NCBI RefSeq assembly: GCF_029581355.1
Contig: NZ_CP120849.1
Location: 714,501-778,500 of the forward strand
Direction of reading: 5' to 3'
Length of the DNA: 64,000 bases
Source of the DNA: Parabacteroides chongii
Lineage (GTDB): Bacteria; Bacteroidota; Bacteroidia; Bacteroidales; Tannerellaceae
Shown here piece after piece: positions 19,395-28,491 of the stretch (positions are counted from its first letter, which is position 1; every line of letters starts with the position of its first letter). The notes below the pieces were generated by a model. It made no database searches. It was not told the origin of the DNA and saw only the letters and a program-made list of their open reading frames with translations. The position numbers and the translations under genes were made by a program.

Positions 19395-20111
19395 TTAGAA
19401 TTTTATACTGCAATTCAGGCCATATATACGCTCGCTGAAACTGGTCTTAGGCATCACCATCGGCTCCAGCCGCATACTCAGGTCGGGCGATATATCAAAG
19501 TCGAACAACTGGGCATCCACATAAGCATCGATCATACAGATCGCATAAACGCCCGCCGTGATAATGATACTCAAATCCCTGTAACGACGGAAATAATCCT
19601 TACGGCGCTTGATGTTATCCTGCCACCGTGTGTCTGTAATGAACTTTTCGGGTTCATATCCATTCTTCTTGGCAATATCCTGCCAGGAATTACTCCATTT
19701 ATCAGGATTATCCGGGTTATTCTTCACATCATACATCAAATCAAAATAAGCCGTCGAATAATCCTTATAGTTCTTATTGTTCCAGGTTATCGCATAGATA
19801 CATCCCATAAAACCGCCGTAAACAATAGGCAGTTTCCAGTATGCCCTGTTATAGATCTGTCCCAAACCCGGCAAAATAGCCGAAAAGATAACCGCCTTTG
19901 TCGGATTAGGTTTGAACGGCTTCATATCGACAGCCTTCACCTTGACCTGGCTGGCAGAGTCGGCGGACTGAAGTACAGCCTGTACCGTAGAATCCGGCGA
20001 TTCGACAATAACCGTATCGGCATCCAGTATAACACCTTGTGCTTTCGTATACAAGGAGATACCTGCCAGCATCACCAGTAAGCACAGTATCCTGCTTATT
20101 TTTAATTTCAT
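19395..20111 (-). CDS. DUF5683 membrane-associated protein
   Basis: 238 residues from MKLKISRILCLLVM, a clear signal peptide; a start 7 codons upstream at 20132 abuts the parB stop and is also possible. The motif KAVIFSAILPGLGQIYNRAY at about 75-94 and the hydrophobic stretch after it define DUF5683. This family is regularly found between parB and mltD in Bacteroidota. The function is unknown. Position suggests a link between envelope growth and chromosome segregation, without direct proof. Confidence 0.85.
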   Translation of the reverse strand: MKLKISRILCLLVMLAGISLYTKAQGVILDADTVIVESPDSTVQAVLQSADSASQVKVKAVDMKPFKPNPTKAVIFSAILPGLGQIYNRAYWKLPIVYGGFMGCIYAITWNNKNYKDYSTAYFDLMYDVKNNPDNPDKWSNSWQDIAKKNGYEPEKFITDTRWQDNIKRRKDYFRRYRDLSIIITAGVYAICMIDAYVDAQLFDFDISPDLSMRLEPMVMPKTSFSERIYGLNCSIKF

Positions 20112-20132
20112 CCTCACGAATCTACCGTCCAC

Positions 20133-21017
20133 TTATTTCAATTTATCCAACAGACCGATCAGTCTTTCCAATTCTTCTTCCGAGGTAAAAGGGATTGTGA
20201 TGCGTCCTTTTCCCTTCTCGTTGCATGCCAGTTGTACCTTCGTATTAAAGAACCGTGACAAATGGTCTTTCAGCAGATTGAACTCTTCGGGAAGCATCTG
20301 CTTGCGTCCGGCTGTTTTCTCCTTCTTCTCTGGAGTAACCGCCTCGGCTCCGTTGCGTACGATCTCTTCCACATTACGTACGGAAAGACCGTCTGATAAT
20401 ATCTGTTCATACAATGCCAGCTGCACTTCCGGATCTTCCACCGGCAGCAAGGCACGTGCATGTCCCATATCTATTTTCTTATCTTTCAACCCCATCTGTA
20501 TCTCAGCCGGTAACTTCAGCAGACGCAGGTAATTGGCGATAGTCGCCCGTTTCTTTCCTACCCGTTCGCTGAGTTTCTCCTGGGTCAGACCGTAACTATC
20601 TATCAGCTTCTGATAAGCCAGTGCAATTTCTATCGAGTTAAGGTCTTCGCGCTGTATATTCTCGATCAGCGCCATTTCGACTACATTCTCGTCGGCGGCT
20701 GTCTTGATGTAGGCAGGGATTTGTTCCAGTCCAGCCATCAGGGAGGCGCGGTAACGACGTTCACCGGAGATGATCATGTACTTTTCCGTACCGATCTCTT
20801 TCAGGGTTATCGGTTGAATAACACCCAGTGAACGGATAGAAGTCGCCAGTTCCTCCAAAGCCTCTTCCTCAAATATAGAACGGGGTTGATCCGGATTGGG
20901 TTGGATCTTACTCAGTTCTATCTCGCTGATAGAAGACGAACCACCCGTCTTCAGGTCGTCCATCGTGATTAAAGCATCCAGTCCGCGGCCAAGTGCCGAT
21001 CTTTTCATTACTGCCAT
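20133..21017 (-). CDS. parB: ParB/Spo0J chromosome partitioning protein
   Basis: 294 residues from MAVMKRSALGRGLDALI, the usual ParB start. The frame continues 25 codons upstream, but that part is translated repeat sequence (element at 21021-21103). The CTPase motif ISGERRYRASLMAG, the ENIQREDLNSIEIA box and a HTH around LTQEKLSERVGKKRATIANY are present. A C-terminal dimer domain follows. It binds parS sites and slides as a CTP clamp with ParA. A parS-like 16-mer was not found in this window. Confidence 0.95.
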   Translation of the reverse strand: MAVMKRSALGRGLDALITMDDLKTGGSSSISEIELSKIQPNPDQPRSIFEEEALEELATSIRSLGVIQPITLKEIGTEKYMIISGERRYRASLMAGLEQIPAYIKTAADENVVEMALIENIQREDLNSIEIALAYQKLIDSYGLTQEKLSERVGKKRATIANYLRLLKLPAEIQMGLKDKKIDMGHARALLPVEDPEVQLALYEQILSDGLSVRNVEEIVRNGAEAVTPEKKEKTAGRKQMLPEEFNLLKDHLSRFFNTKVQLACNEKGKGRITIPFTSEEELERLIGLLDKLK

Positions 21018-21020
21018 AAT

Positions 21021-21103
21021 ATTAATTGACAATTGATAATTAACAATTGACAATTGATAAGGAGCATTGAATTGTCCATTGTCAATTGTCAATTGTCAAT
21101 TTA
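21021..21103. repeat. Heptad-period inverted repeat between parB and parA
   Basis: The left arm at 21021-21060 is built of aattgac/aattgat-type heptads and the right arm at 21069-21103 of their complement (tcaattg units). Folded, they would give a long hairpin. Read through on the minus strand, the element would add 25 residues of the type IDNGQ...LSIVNYQLSI to ParB. The same 7-bp architecture appears at 37440, 42081, 47023, 50139 and 51028. Confidence 0.85.
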
Positions 21104-21106
21104 TTA

Positions 21107-21871
21107 TTATTTGTTTTTATCTATCAATTCTTGTGCTAACTGCATATGATTAAGCGCTCCTTTCGATTCGGCATCGTAAAGAATTACGGGTTTGCCATAA
21201 CTGGAGGCTTCGCTCAGCTTCACATTACGCTGAATAACGGTTGTAAAAACGAGATCGCGGAACGGACGTTTCACCTCTTCATATATCTGGTTAGCCAGGC
21301 GAAGACGCGAATCGTACATCGTCAGCAGGAATCCCTCAATTTCCAAAGCCGGATTCAGCTTCGACTTAATAATCTTTATCGTATTCAACAGTTTACTGAT
21401 ACCTTCCAGCGCAAAATACTCGCATTGAACGGGGATGATGACTGAATCGGCTGCAGTAAGGGCATTCACAGTGATCAGCCCCAGAGAGGGAGAACAGTCA
21501 ATCAGGATAAAATCGTACATATCCTTCAGGGGGACGAGAATCTGTTTCAGGATTTGTTCCCTGTTCTCCATGTTCAGCATTTCAATCTCCGCGCCCACCA
21601 GGTCGATGTGCGACGGGATAATATTCAGCCCTTCCACCTCGGTAGGGATAATGGCTCCTTTCGAATCGTCTCCATTCACCAGGCATTCATAGATGGACAG
21701 TTCGACATTGCGAATATCCACGCCCAGTCCTGAAGAGGCATTTGCCTGCGGATCCGCATCAACAACAAGCACTTTCTTTTCGAGTGCAGCGAGGGATGCA
21801 GCCAGATTAATCGTGGTCGTCGTCTTACCAACCCCACCTTTCTGATTTGCTAAAGCGATAATCTTTCCCAT
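21107..21871 (-). CDS. parA: ParA/Soj chromosome partitioning ATPase
   Basis: 254 residues. The deviant Walker A KGGVGKTTTTINLA lies at about 10-23, the A' motif VVDADPQANASSGLG at about 37-51, and Walker B FILIDCSPSLGLITVNA at about 117-133. It binds DNA nonspecifically as an ATP dimer and partners ParB in origin segregation. It is the first gene of the minus-strand run parA-parB-DUF5683-mltD-spoT. A -7 box lies at 21984-21991. Confidence 0.96.
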   Translation of the reverse strand: MGKIIALANQKGGVGKTTTTINLAASLAALEKKVLVVDADPQANASSGLGVDIRNVELSIYECLVNGDDSKGAIIPTEVEGLNIIPSHIDLVGAEIEMLNMENREQILKQILVPLKDMYDFILIDCSPSLGLITVNALTAADSVIIPVQCEYFALEGISKLLNTIKIIKSKLNPALEIEGFLLTMYDSRLRLANQIYEEVKRPFRDLVFTTVIQRNVKLSEASSYGKPVILYDAESKGALNHMQLAQELIDKNK

Positions 21872-21983
21872 ACTTCGTCTATTAATTCAGCGGCAAAACT
21901 AAACATTAAAAACCTAACGAAATCAGGTTTAAGCAAAACAATGCTCGTTTTGTTGAAAAGTCGCCCTAACTGTTGATAACTTG

Positions 21984-21991
21984 CAAATATA
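21984..21991 (-). promoter_or_regulatory. -7 box upstream of parA
   Basis: The plus strand reads CAAATATA (minus TATATTTG), 113 bases before the parA start. The rest of 21872-22281 holds this promoter, the terminator at 22073-22102 and the 3' trailer of the S-layer-like gene; no gene is seen. Confidence 0.55.
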
Positions 21992-22072
21992 AACAGAATA
22001 TTTAATAACTTGTTCCAAATGAGGAATATGCATATACTTTTTTGGAAATGATAACTAAGTTTTAAAAAAACG

Positions 22073-22102
22073 AAGCCCATCCGGTATATTCCGGACGGGC
22101 TT
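22073..22102. terminator. Terminator after S-layer-like gene 1
   Basis: Arms AAGCCCATCCGG and CCGGACGGGCTT (one GU pair) around TATATT, with T-runs on both strands (GTTTTTTAT to the right, CGTTTTTTT to the left on the minus strand). A second imperfect hairpin sits at 22206-22231. The trailer from 22073 to about 22150 is similar to that of gene 2 at 59465-59550. Confidence 0.8.
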
Positions 22103-22281
22103 GTTTTTTATCTGTTTTCTTCCTTCGCAGGAATACTTGACAGAAGAACTTTATTTTATTACTTAATATGTATCACTCCACTTGTTCCGCCATCACGGCT
22201 TACTGAATGGCTCTCCCGAAGGAGAACCATTGCGCGGGTGATAAATTTTTGATTATAAATTTCTTTTATAAATAGTCGTTA

Positions 22282-25200
22282 TTACTTAACGATTGCTTTT
22301 ACTGCAGCTTCACCTTCAACAGCTACTACTACGATACCTGCCGGAATAGCGATTGTAGCTTCGCTAGAAGTGATTACAGTGTTAGCAACTGTCTGACCAA
22401 GTACATTGCTGATAGCAACTGTCTTACCTTCAGCTCCCTTGATAACAACAGCACCGTTAGTAGCGACTACAGAGATAGAAGATACTTCAGGAGCTTCTTC
22501 GTTAGCTGTCGGGTTACCTTCGAAACCTTCTTCGATTCTAAACAAGTCACCCTTATTATAGCCATCTTCTACAACTACAGTACCATTGATCCATTTCAAG
22601 TAACCTTCGTTATTAGAAGCGACCTTAGAATCATCTTTTACAGCTTGTTCAGGATTATAAGCTTTCCACATATTCTGAATTTTGAATGTACCTTCAGCAG
22701 CATCTTCATAACGGAATGCAAACTTAGCTACATTGAAATCAGGAGTACCCAGTTCTACTTTTACAGTATCATCATTTGTGAACAAGAACAATGTATCCTT
22801 GATGTGCATACCCGGTACGAATGACAACTTAGCACGTTGTTCACCAGCTTCATTTGTATTTACATACGGATTTGTATGTAAGTGAGTTGCGCCATAGATA
22901 TTAGCAGTATCAATCAAGTTCACCAAGAAACGACCTTTTACAACCGGAGTCTTTTCTGCATGAGGACATACACCATGTTCTTTAATCCATTCAGGATCGT
23001 TGTGTTTTGGATCATCCGGACAATAAGTCTTAACGCTGTTATCTACATTTACAGCCAACAGATACTGCCAGCAAGTATTATTTTCACGATTTACATAAGC
23101 AGTATCTACAAAGATAGCCGGATTCAATTTGAACTGAGGATCATAAACATTATCAATGTTCAAGAAACTCAAAGTGTCGTTTTCAACAATAGACTTGCTA
23201 TCTCCCTTTTCGTAAAGAGCTTGATTTGCATTTTCATCACGATACAATTTAATAGTATCACCCCAAGCCAAAACATCACCATTTACCAAGTGATATTCAG
23301 GATCATCAGAAGGCTGTACCAACATCAAAGAGTTGTTATCCTTTGCGTACATAGCCATTTCTTCCCAAGAACCATTTTCCAAGCTATTGCCTAAGAACAG
23401 CTTGTCTCCAGCAAGAGTGAAAACAGATTTGCCTGTTGATACATTCACATAACCATTATCAGTTACATATGTATTTGCTCCACCTAACGTTACATAGTTG
23501 TAAGTATTACCCGGTTTCTTCTTCAAAGCAAACTTCTGAGCAGCACCGTTATCGGCAGCTTCATTATTATCCTTGTCACAGATATAATATTCCAGATTTG
23601 TGTATTTGTAGTTCTTAACAAACTCATTGTTTTCACGATTTTGGAATGTATACGGAAGGATAGCCAATGTACTCTTTACTTCTTCTACATCTTTAGCTGC
23701 TGCATTCCATTTGTGCAATGTGCTAACGATCAATACAGAGTCAATCTGGTTCTTGTAAGCTTTATCACCGCCTTTTACCTTGAATGCCAAATTCCACTTA
23801 GTTGCAGCATCTTTATTTACAGTAGCACCGATCTGGTGAGACATGCTATGGTTTTCAGCCCAATAAGCAGGAATATCCTGATCTGCATTCTGACGAGACT
23901 GAGCCAAATAGTAAGAAGTGTTACGCAACACGTTTTCATTTTCTACCATATAACCGTCAGTCATAGTAACCGTTGTCACCGGAGTGATGGTGATCAATTC
24001 TTCCGCTTTCAAATTAGTGGCTGAAGTTACAGCAACTTCATAAACACCTGTTTTATTAGTACCACGCAATTCAGAAAGAGTAACTTCTACGCTCGGATTT
24101 TCACGGTTAGTCAACTTAATAGTTGCACCTCTGTTTTCAGTAGTCACAGCCCAATGAGTTGCAGGGTCTTCTGCTACGAAGCTTTTAGCTTTAGCAAAGT
24201 CTTCTTTTGTTCCGTCTTCTGAAATTGTCAGAACACCGTCAATTTTGTATGTATTAGAAGCACCTTCTTCACCGTTGGCTACATAGTTTACTTTTACAAA
24301 CTGACCAGTCAAGAACTGAGTCAAATCAACAGTATTTGAACTACCTAAAGAGGTAACAGCCCAGTTAGCACTAGCTACTGTACCATTCACATCAAAAGCA
24401 GTCAGACGACCTTCATTATTTGTATTATTGATATACAATCTTTTAGGAGCAGTTGCATCAATATTTACCTGAACAGCTTTAGAACCGTTATCAGCAGCGT
24501 AAATCGTAAAACGATAAGGATCATAATTCGCAGCTACTCCACTTTCAACAGCTTTTATAACATCAGCTTCTGATGCTAATTTGAAAGCTCCTGGCTTATC
24601 AGAATCCTTATTTGTTTCAGCATCCCAATAGATGTATTTACCATCTTTATTCTTCAACATATAAGGATTAGCATCACCTGCATTCATTACGTGCATAGCA
24701 CCTGCATCATACTTCATTGCTGTCAATTTACCAGCAAATGCGTCCGCTCCAGTAACAGTCACACCATCTTTTGCAGAAGAAATAGTCAGTTCAAAACCAT
24801 TTTTCAACTCTTTATTCAAAACACCACCATCTGTTGCAGTTGTTGCAAATGCAGTTTCTGCCGATGCAAATAACGCAGCCTTTGTAACATCATCCACAAC
24901 AGTAATACTAGTACCAGAACTAAAGCCTCCAGTCATGTTAATATATACTGGTGTTGTTGCATCATACCAAGCTCTCAACACGAAAAAGCTAGAAGATTTT
25001 CCCTTAAAAGTAACAGGTACAATATCAAATTTTGAATAACCTGCCAAATTCAAAACTAAACCAGCTTTCGTTTCAAGTTGCTTGTTAGTGTAATTAAAGT
25101 AAAAAGCGTTAGAAGGTACTGAACTTACTGCCCCACCCTTGTAGTCAGCCAAATGAATACCATTGCCATCAAACATAAGAAAAGAGCTTGCCGAAGCTGG

Positions 25201-25449
25201 AGTCCAAGTATTTGCCCCTGTACTAGAAAACACAAGTAAACGGGAATTGTCTTTAAATCCTGACAACACTAAATCTTTTACAGCATCATCTGCAACAGGA
25301 GCCTCTGTATTAATGTCTAATACAGTTGCTGTAGCTCTGGTTTCGATTGCAGTAGGCACTGCTAATGTTGAAGCCGCCGTTCCTGCATAAGCACTAAAAG
25401 CTGAAGCAAATAACAAGCTGGCTACCAAAGTAGAAAACTTTTTGTTCAT
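22282..25449 (-). CDS. S-layer-like surface glycoprotein 1 with DUF6383-type C-terminus
   Basis: 1,055 residues. The signal peptide MNKKFSTLVASLLFASAFSA is nearly the same as in the protein at 59648-63493. The central 900 residues are beta-rich, with NRE/ENRE motifs recurring (LTNRENPSVEVTL, FQNRENNEFVKN, YVNRENNTCWQY), and share little with the second protein. The last 70 or so residues (VVIKGAEGKTVAISNVLGQT, ending EAAVKAIVK) are a shared sorting-type domain resembling DUF6383 of Parabacteroides. It is probably a secreted, glycosylated surface-layer protein. Its expression should depend on the invertible segment at 25531-25728. Confidence 0.8.
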   Translation of the reverse strand: MNKKFSTLVASLLFASAFSAYAGTAASTLAVPTAIETRATATVLDINTEAPVADDAVKDLVLSGFKDNSRLLVFSSTGANTWTPASASSFLMFDGNGIHLADYKGGAVSSVPSNAFYFNYTNKQLETKAGLVLNLAGYSKFDIVPVTFKGKSSSFFVLRAWYDATTPVYINMTGGFSSGTSITVVDDVTKAALFASAETAFATTATDGGVLNKELKNGFELTISSAKDGVTVTGADAFAGKLTAMKYDAGAMHVMNAGDANPYMLKNKDGKYIYWDAETNKDSDKPGAFKLASEADVIKAVESGVAANYDPYRFTIYAADNGSKAVQVNIDATAPKRLYINNTNNEGRLTAFDVNGTVASANWAVTSLGSSNTVDLTQFLTGQFVKVNYVANGEEGASNTYKIDGVLTISEDGTKEDFAKAKSFVAEDPATHWAVTTENRGATIKLTNRENPSVEVTLSELRGTNKTGVYEVAVTSATNLKAEELITITPVTTVTMTDGYMVENENVLRNTSYYLAQSRQNADQDIPAYWAENHSMSHQIGATVNKDAATKWNLAFKVKGGDKAYKNQIDSVLIVSTLHKWNAAAKDVEEVKSTLAILPYTFQNRENNEFVKNYKYTNLEYYICDKDNNEAADNGAAQKFALKKKPGNTYNYVTLGGANTYVTDNGYVNVSTGKSVFTLAGDKLFLGNSLENGSWEEMAMYAKDNNSLMLVQPSDDPEYHLVNGDVLAWGDTIKLYRDENANQALYEKGDSKSIVENDTLSFLNIDNVYDPQFKLNPAIFVDTAYVNRENNTCWQYLLAVNVDNSVKTYCPDDPKHNDPEWIKEHGVCPHAEKTPVVKGRFLVNLIDTANIYGATHLHTNPYVNTNEAGEQRAKLSFVPGMHIKDTLFLFTNDDTVKVELGTPDFNVAKFAFRYEDAAEGTFKIQNMWKAYNPEQAVKDDSKVASNNEGYLKWINGTVVVEDGYNKGDLFRIEEGFEGNPTANEEAPEVSSISVVATNGAVVIKGAEGKTVAISNVLGQTVANTVITSSEATIAIPAGIVVVAVEGEAAVKAIVK

Positions 25450-25530
25450 AATTCTAAAATTTAATATTAATACTAAAGTGTAATAAGTTCTTATTCAATA
25501 CGATCGCTATCAAAAATACCTTCTAATCCT

Positions 25531-25728
25531 ATGACTAATTTTATCGATCGTTTTTTCTCGTCATGATTTTGAAGGTTCGTCCCTTAAAGCTATAAATTCA
25601 TACAAGCTATGCTATTCAGTTGATAAGAAAGCACATATGATTGAAAAAAATAATGGAAAAAGAATTGCCGAAATGAAACAAATGCTTACTTTTGTTGACG
25701 AGAAAAAACGATCCTTTTAGCTAGTCAT
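25531..25728. repeat. Invertible promoter segment 1 (inverted 33-bp sites)
   Basis: Two 33-bp sites, 25531-25563 and 25696-25728, are inverted copies with 27 of 33 matches. The inner 18 bases (GATCGTTTTTTCTCGTCA) are identical. Each site begins ATGAC and ends GTCA, so each is itself a partial dyad, as expected of a site-specific recombinase target. The 132 bp between them holds a promoter (25665-25694). The left site is 81 bases before the start of S-layer-like gene 1. A paralogous arrangement occurs at 63573-63769. No recombinase gene is in the window. Confidence 0.85.
25665..25694 (+). promoter_or_regulatory. Promoter inside invertible segment 1, facing away from the S-layer gene
   Basis: TTG at 25665-25667, a 19-base spacer and TACTTTTG at 25687-25694 fit the Bacteroidota consensus. 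As assembled it reads to the right, away from the minus-strand gene at 22282-25449. No CAAAnnTA (a leftward -7 box) was found in the segment, so this is an OFF orientation. After inversion the start of transcription would fall in the left 33-bp site. Confidence 0.75.
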
Positions 25729-26469
25729 TCACTTTCTCTTCTTTTAATCATTTTGCGCATTTTATCCGATAGTATATTTACATATATTAATGTACATACA
25801 CGCGTACATTAATATAATATTACCTATATACCCTTTGATTTTCCAAACGAACATAGAACCTCCCTATGATGCTTCCATCCAAACAACCCCAAGAAAATAT
25901 AGCCTTACCACAATATTTTTATAAAAAACAGCGTCATCACCCCAAAAACAGTCCTATAACCATTGTCTATCAAGTTCTACACTGGTGACGCCACGCTTAA
26001 AAACGGTGTCCCCCATCCACCTCCTATAAAGCAAGAATCCACCTAAGGACACCTAATATCTTAATACCCTATAATTATACCCCAAACACAGCACATTTAT
26101 TTACGAAAGGTATACCTTACATTTATGTATACTATACATTACAAATACAAAATCTATGCCTTACATATTCGTAAATAAAATATCACATATATAATATTGC
26201 AGTGTTTATTGCTTAAAGTAAAGGTGTTATTCCTTTAGATATCCAAGAGTAGAAACTTAATCCATTCAAGACTACAGTTTGTCGGGAATCATGCGCTCGA
26301 TCTCCACAATGTTAAAAAAACACACAGACATAGCAAAAGTTGTGGTGATGCCGGAACCGAGCACGGCATCACCACAACAGCCATTGACTATCAATACACA
26401 AATCATCTTTTCCCTTTGATGACGCCAAATCTTAAAGAAAAAAAGCATCCTTCGTCAAAAGATTATAGT
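25729..26469. other. Gene-free AT-rich stretch with several inverted repeats
   Basis: No gene is supported between the invertible segment and surE. Structures seen: a perfect 11-bp inverted repeat TATTAATGTAC/GTACATTAATA at 25785-25795 and 25804-25814; 12-bp arms TTTATTTACGAA/TTCGTAAATAAA at 26096-26107 and 26168-26179, enclosing the palindrome GGTATACC; and a 15-bp hairpin GTTGTGGTGATGCCG with its complement at 26339-26353 and 26364-26378. Short motifs such as GCGTCATCACC and GGTGACGCC recur in both orientations, as in a decayed mobile element. Confidence 0.6.
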
Positions 26470-26477
26470 TACATTTG
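26470..26477 (+). promoter_or_regulatory. -7 box and purine-rich leader of surE
   Basis: TACATTTG fits TAnnTTTG. It is followed at once by AGGAGG (26479-26484), an unusually strong Shine-Dalgarno for this phylum, and by the ATG at 26495. The leader would be only about 10-13 bases. Confidence 0.6.
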
Positions 26478-26494
26478 TAGGAGGAATTATAAAA

Positions 26495-27268
26495 ATGTAT
26501 GCGATGAACGATAGACCGCTTATTCTGATTACGAATGATGATGGCGTAGAAGCCAAAGGTATCAAAGAGTTGACAGAATGCCTGAGAGACTTGGGCGACC
26601 TGGTTGTATTTGCTCCCGACGGACCCCGTTCGGGTATGAGCAGTGCGATTACAGCTGAAAATCCGATCAGATACAGCCTGGTGAAGAAAGAAAACGGACT
26701 GACTGTATATAAATGTACAGGAACACCAGTCGACTGCGTAAAACTGTCCATCAACGAAGTACTCGACCGCAAGCCGGACCTGCTTGTCTCCGGTATCAAT
26801 CACGGAGGGAATATGGCGATAGCCGTACTCTATTCAGGAACGCTGGGAGCTGCTGCAGAAGGTTGCGTATTCGGTGTACCTTCGATAGGCGTTTCATTGC
26901 TCGACCATGAACCGGATGCAGACTTTTCGGAATGCTGCCGCCTGGCACGTATGATGGCACGCCGCATACTGAAAGAAGGATTGCCTGCCGGAACATATCT
27001 GAATCTGAATGTGCCGAAAGTGGAGACAGTAAAAGGCATAAAAGTATGCCGCCAGGCTGCCGGAAAATGGGTGAAAGAATACAAACGGTCGGAAAACGGA
27101 GCCGGTAAACCTGTATTTTGGCTGACAGGCTCTTTTGAGAATGCCAAACCGATCCATCCGGACAATGACACGCTGGCACTCGACAGCGGATACGCTTCAC
27201 TCGTGCCCTGCAAACTGGATGTTACAGACTATGAGTGGATAAAAAATCATTACAATATGCCAATGTGA
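26495..27268 (+). CDS. surE: 5'/3'-nucleotidase SurE
   Basis: 257 residues. The metal-binding N-terminus [14 protein letters not shown] (DD at about residues 13-14), [16 protein letters not shown] and [20 protein letters not shown] are the SurE hallmarks. It dephosphorylates nucleoside monophosphates and short polyphosphates in the cytoplasm and is linked to stationary-phase survival. lpxB follows after 4 bases, so the two are co-transcribed. A start three codons downstream (MNDRP) is equally possible. Confidence 0.95.
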   Translation: MYAMNDRPLILITNDDGVEAKGIKELTECLRDLGDLVVFAPDGPRSGMSSAITAENPIRYSLVKKENGLTVYKCTGTPVDCVKLSINEVLDRKPDLLVSGINHGGNMAIAVLYSGTLGAAAEGCVFGVPSIGVSLLDHEPDADFSECCRLARMMARRILKEGLPAGTYLNLNVPKVETVKGIKVCRQAAGKWVKEYKRSENGAGKPVFWLTGSFENAKPIHPDNDTLALDSGYASLVPCKLDVTDYEWIKNHYNMPM

Positions 27269-27272
27269 TAAT

Positions 27273-28406
27273 ATGAAATACTTTCTGATAGCAGGCGAAG
27301 CTTCGGGCGACTTACATGCGTCGAACCTGATGGCGGCATTAAAAGAGAAAGACCCCGAAGCGGATTTCCGTTTCTTCGGGGGAGACTTGATGCAGGCTGT
27401 AGGCGGCACATTGGTGAAACATTACAGGGAAATGGCATTTATGGGCTTTATCCCCGTACTGCTTAACCTGCGTACGATCCTGAATAACATGAAAACCTGC
27501 CAGGAAGATATTCGCCGATATCAGCCGGACGTAGTGATCCTGATCGATTACCCCGGATTCAATCTGAAGATAGCCAAATTCGTAAAGACCGTGCTGCACC
27601 TGCCTGTCTACTATTATATCTCACCGAAGATATGGGCATGGAAGCAATACCGTATCAAAGACTTCCGCCGCTATGTAGACCGGATGTTCTGCATCCTGCC
27701 TTTCGAAACGGAGTTTTTCCGCAAACTTAATTATTCGGTCGACTATGTAGGCAATCCTTCCGTCGATTCGGTTGCCCAATACAAGAAAAAGCAGGTCTCT
27801 GGAGCCGATACTTTCATTGCGGACGAAGGACTGGCGGACAAACCGATCCTCGCCCTTCTTGCCGGAAGCCGTCGCCAGGAGATTAAAGACAATCTCCCGA
27901 CGATGCTGGAGGTAGCCGCCGCTTATCCCGACTATCAGCCGGTCATAGCCGGAGCTCCCGGACTGGAACCGGACTATTACAAACAATACATAGGCAACCA
28001 CCCTGCGCGGATCGTTTTCGGCAAAACTTACGACCTGTTGCAACACAGCCGTGCCGCATTGGTCACATCCGGTACGGCAACCCTGGAGACCTCGCTCTTC
28101 CGCGTTCCCCAAGTAGTCTGCTATTACGTGGCTGCCGGTCGTTTGGCAAGTTTCATCTTCCGTAACTTCTTTCATACCAAATACATTTCGCTGGTCAACC
28201 TGATTGCCGGACGCGAAGTCGTACAGGAACTTTTCGGCGCGCGTTTCTCCTATCAGCAGATACACGACGAACTGGGTAAAATACTACACGATACCGCCTA
28301 TCGCCAACAGATGCTCGACGGGTACGACGAGATCATCTGCCTGCTCGGAAAACCGGGCGCTTCACAACGTACTGCCGAACTTATTTACCGGTCTTTAAAG
28401 CATTAA
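27273..28406 (+). CDS. lpxB: Lipid-A-disaccharide synthase
   Basis: 377 residues, glycosyltransferase family 19. Typical segments are IAGEASGDLHASNLM at the N-terminus, FMGFIPVLLNL, YYISPKIWAWKQYRIK, LLAGSRRQEIKDNLPTMLE and VTSGTATLETSLF. It joins UDP-diacylglucosamine and lipid X to form the disaccharide of lipid A at the inner membrane. The surE-lpxB pairing is common in Bacteroidota. All motifs are intact. Confidence 0.96.
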   Translation: MKYFLIAGEASGDLHASNLMAALKEKDPEADFRFFGGDLMQAVGGTLVKHYREMAFMGFIPVLLNLRTILNNMKTCQEDIRRYQPDVVILIDYPGFNLKIAKFVKTVLHLPVYYYISPKIWAWKQYRIKDFRRYVDRMFCILPFETEFFRKLNYSVDYVGNPSVDSVAQYKKKQVSGADTFIADEGLADKPILALLAGSRRQEIKDNLPTMLEVAAAYPDYQPVIAGAPGLEPDYYKQYIGNHPARIVFGKTYDLLQHSRAALVTSGTATLETSLFRVPQVVCYYVAAGRLASFIFRNFFHTKYISLVNLIAGREVVQELFGARFSYQQIHDELGKILHDTAYRQQMLDGYDEIICLLGKPGASQRTAELIYRSLKH

Positions 28407-28491
28407 CATCTTTTATCATCTTCTGTTGCAGCGTTTTCCGTATTTTCCACATCTACCTTAGTAGAATGGGAAATAGACAATTTTTAGTGAT

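Noticed and set aside
26339..26378. Hairpin as a Rho-independent terminator
   Set aside because: The 15-bp stem has no T-run on the plus strand and only a weak one on the minus strand, and no gene ends nearby.
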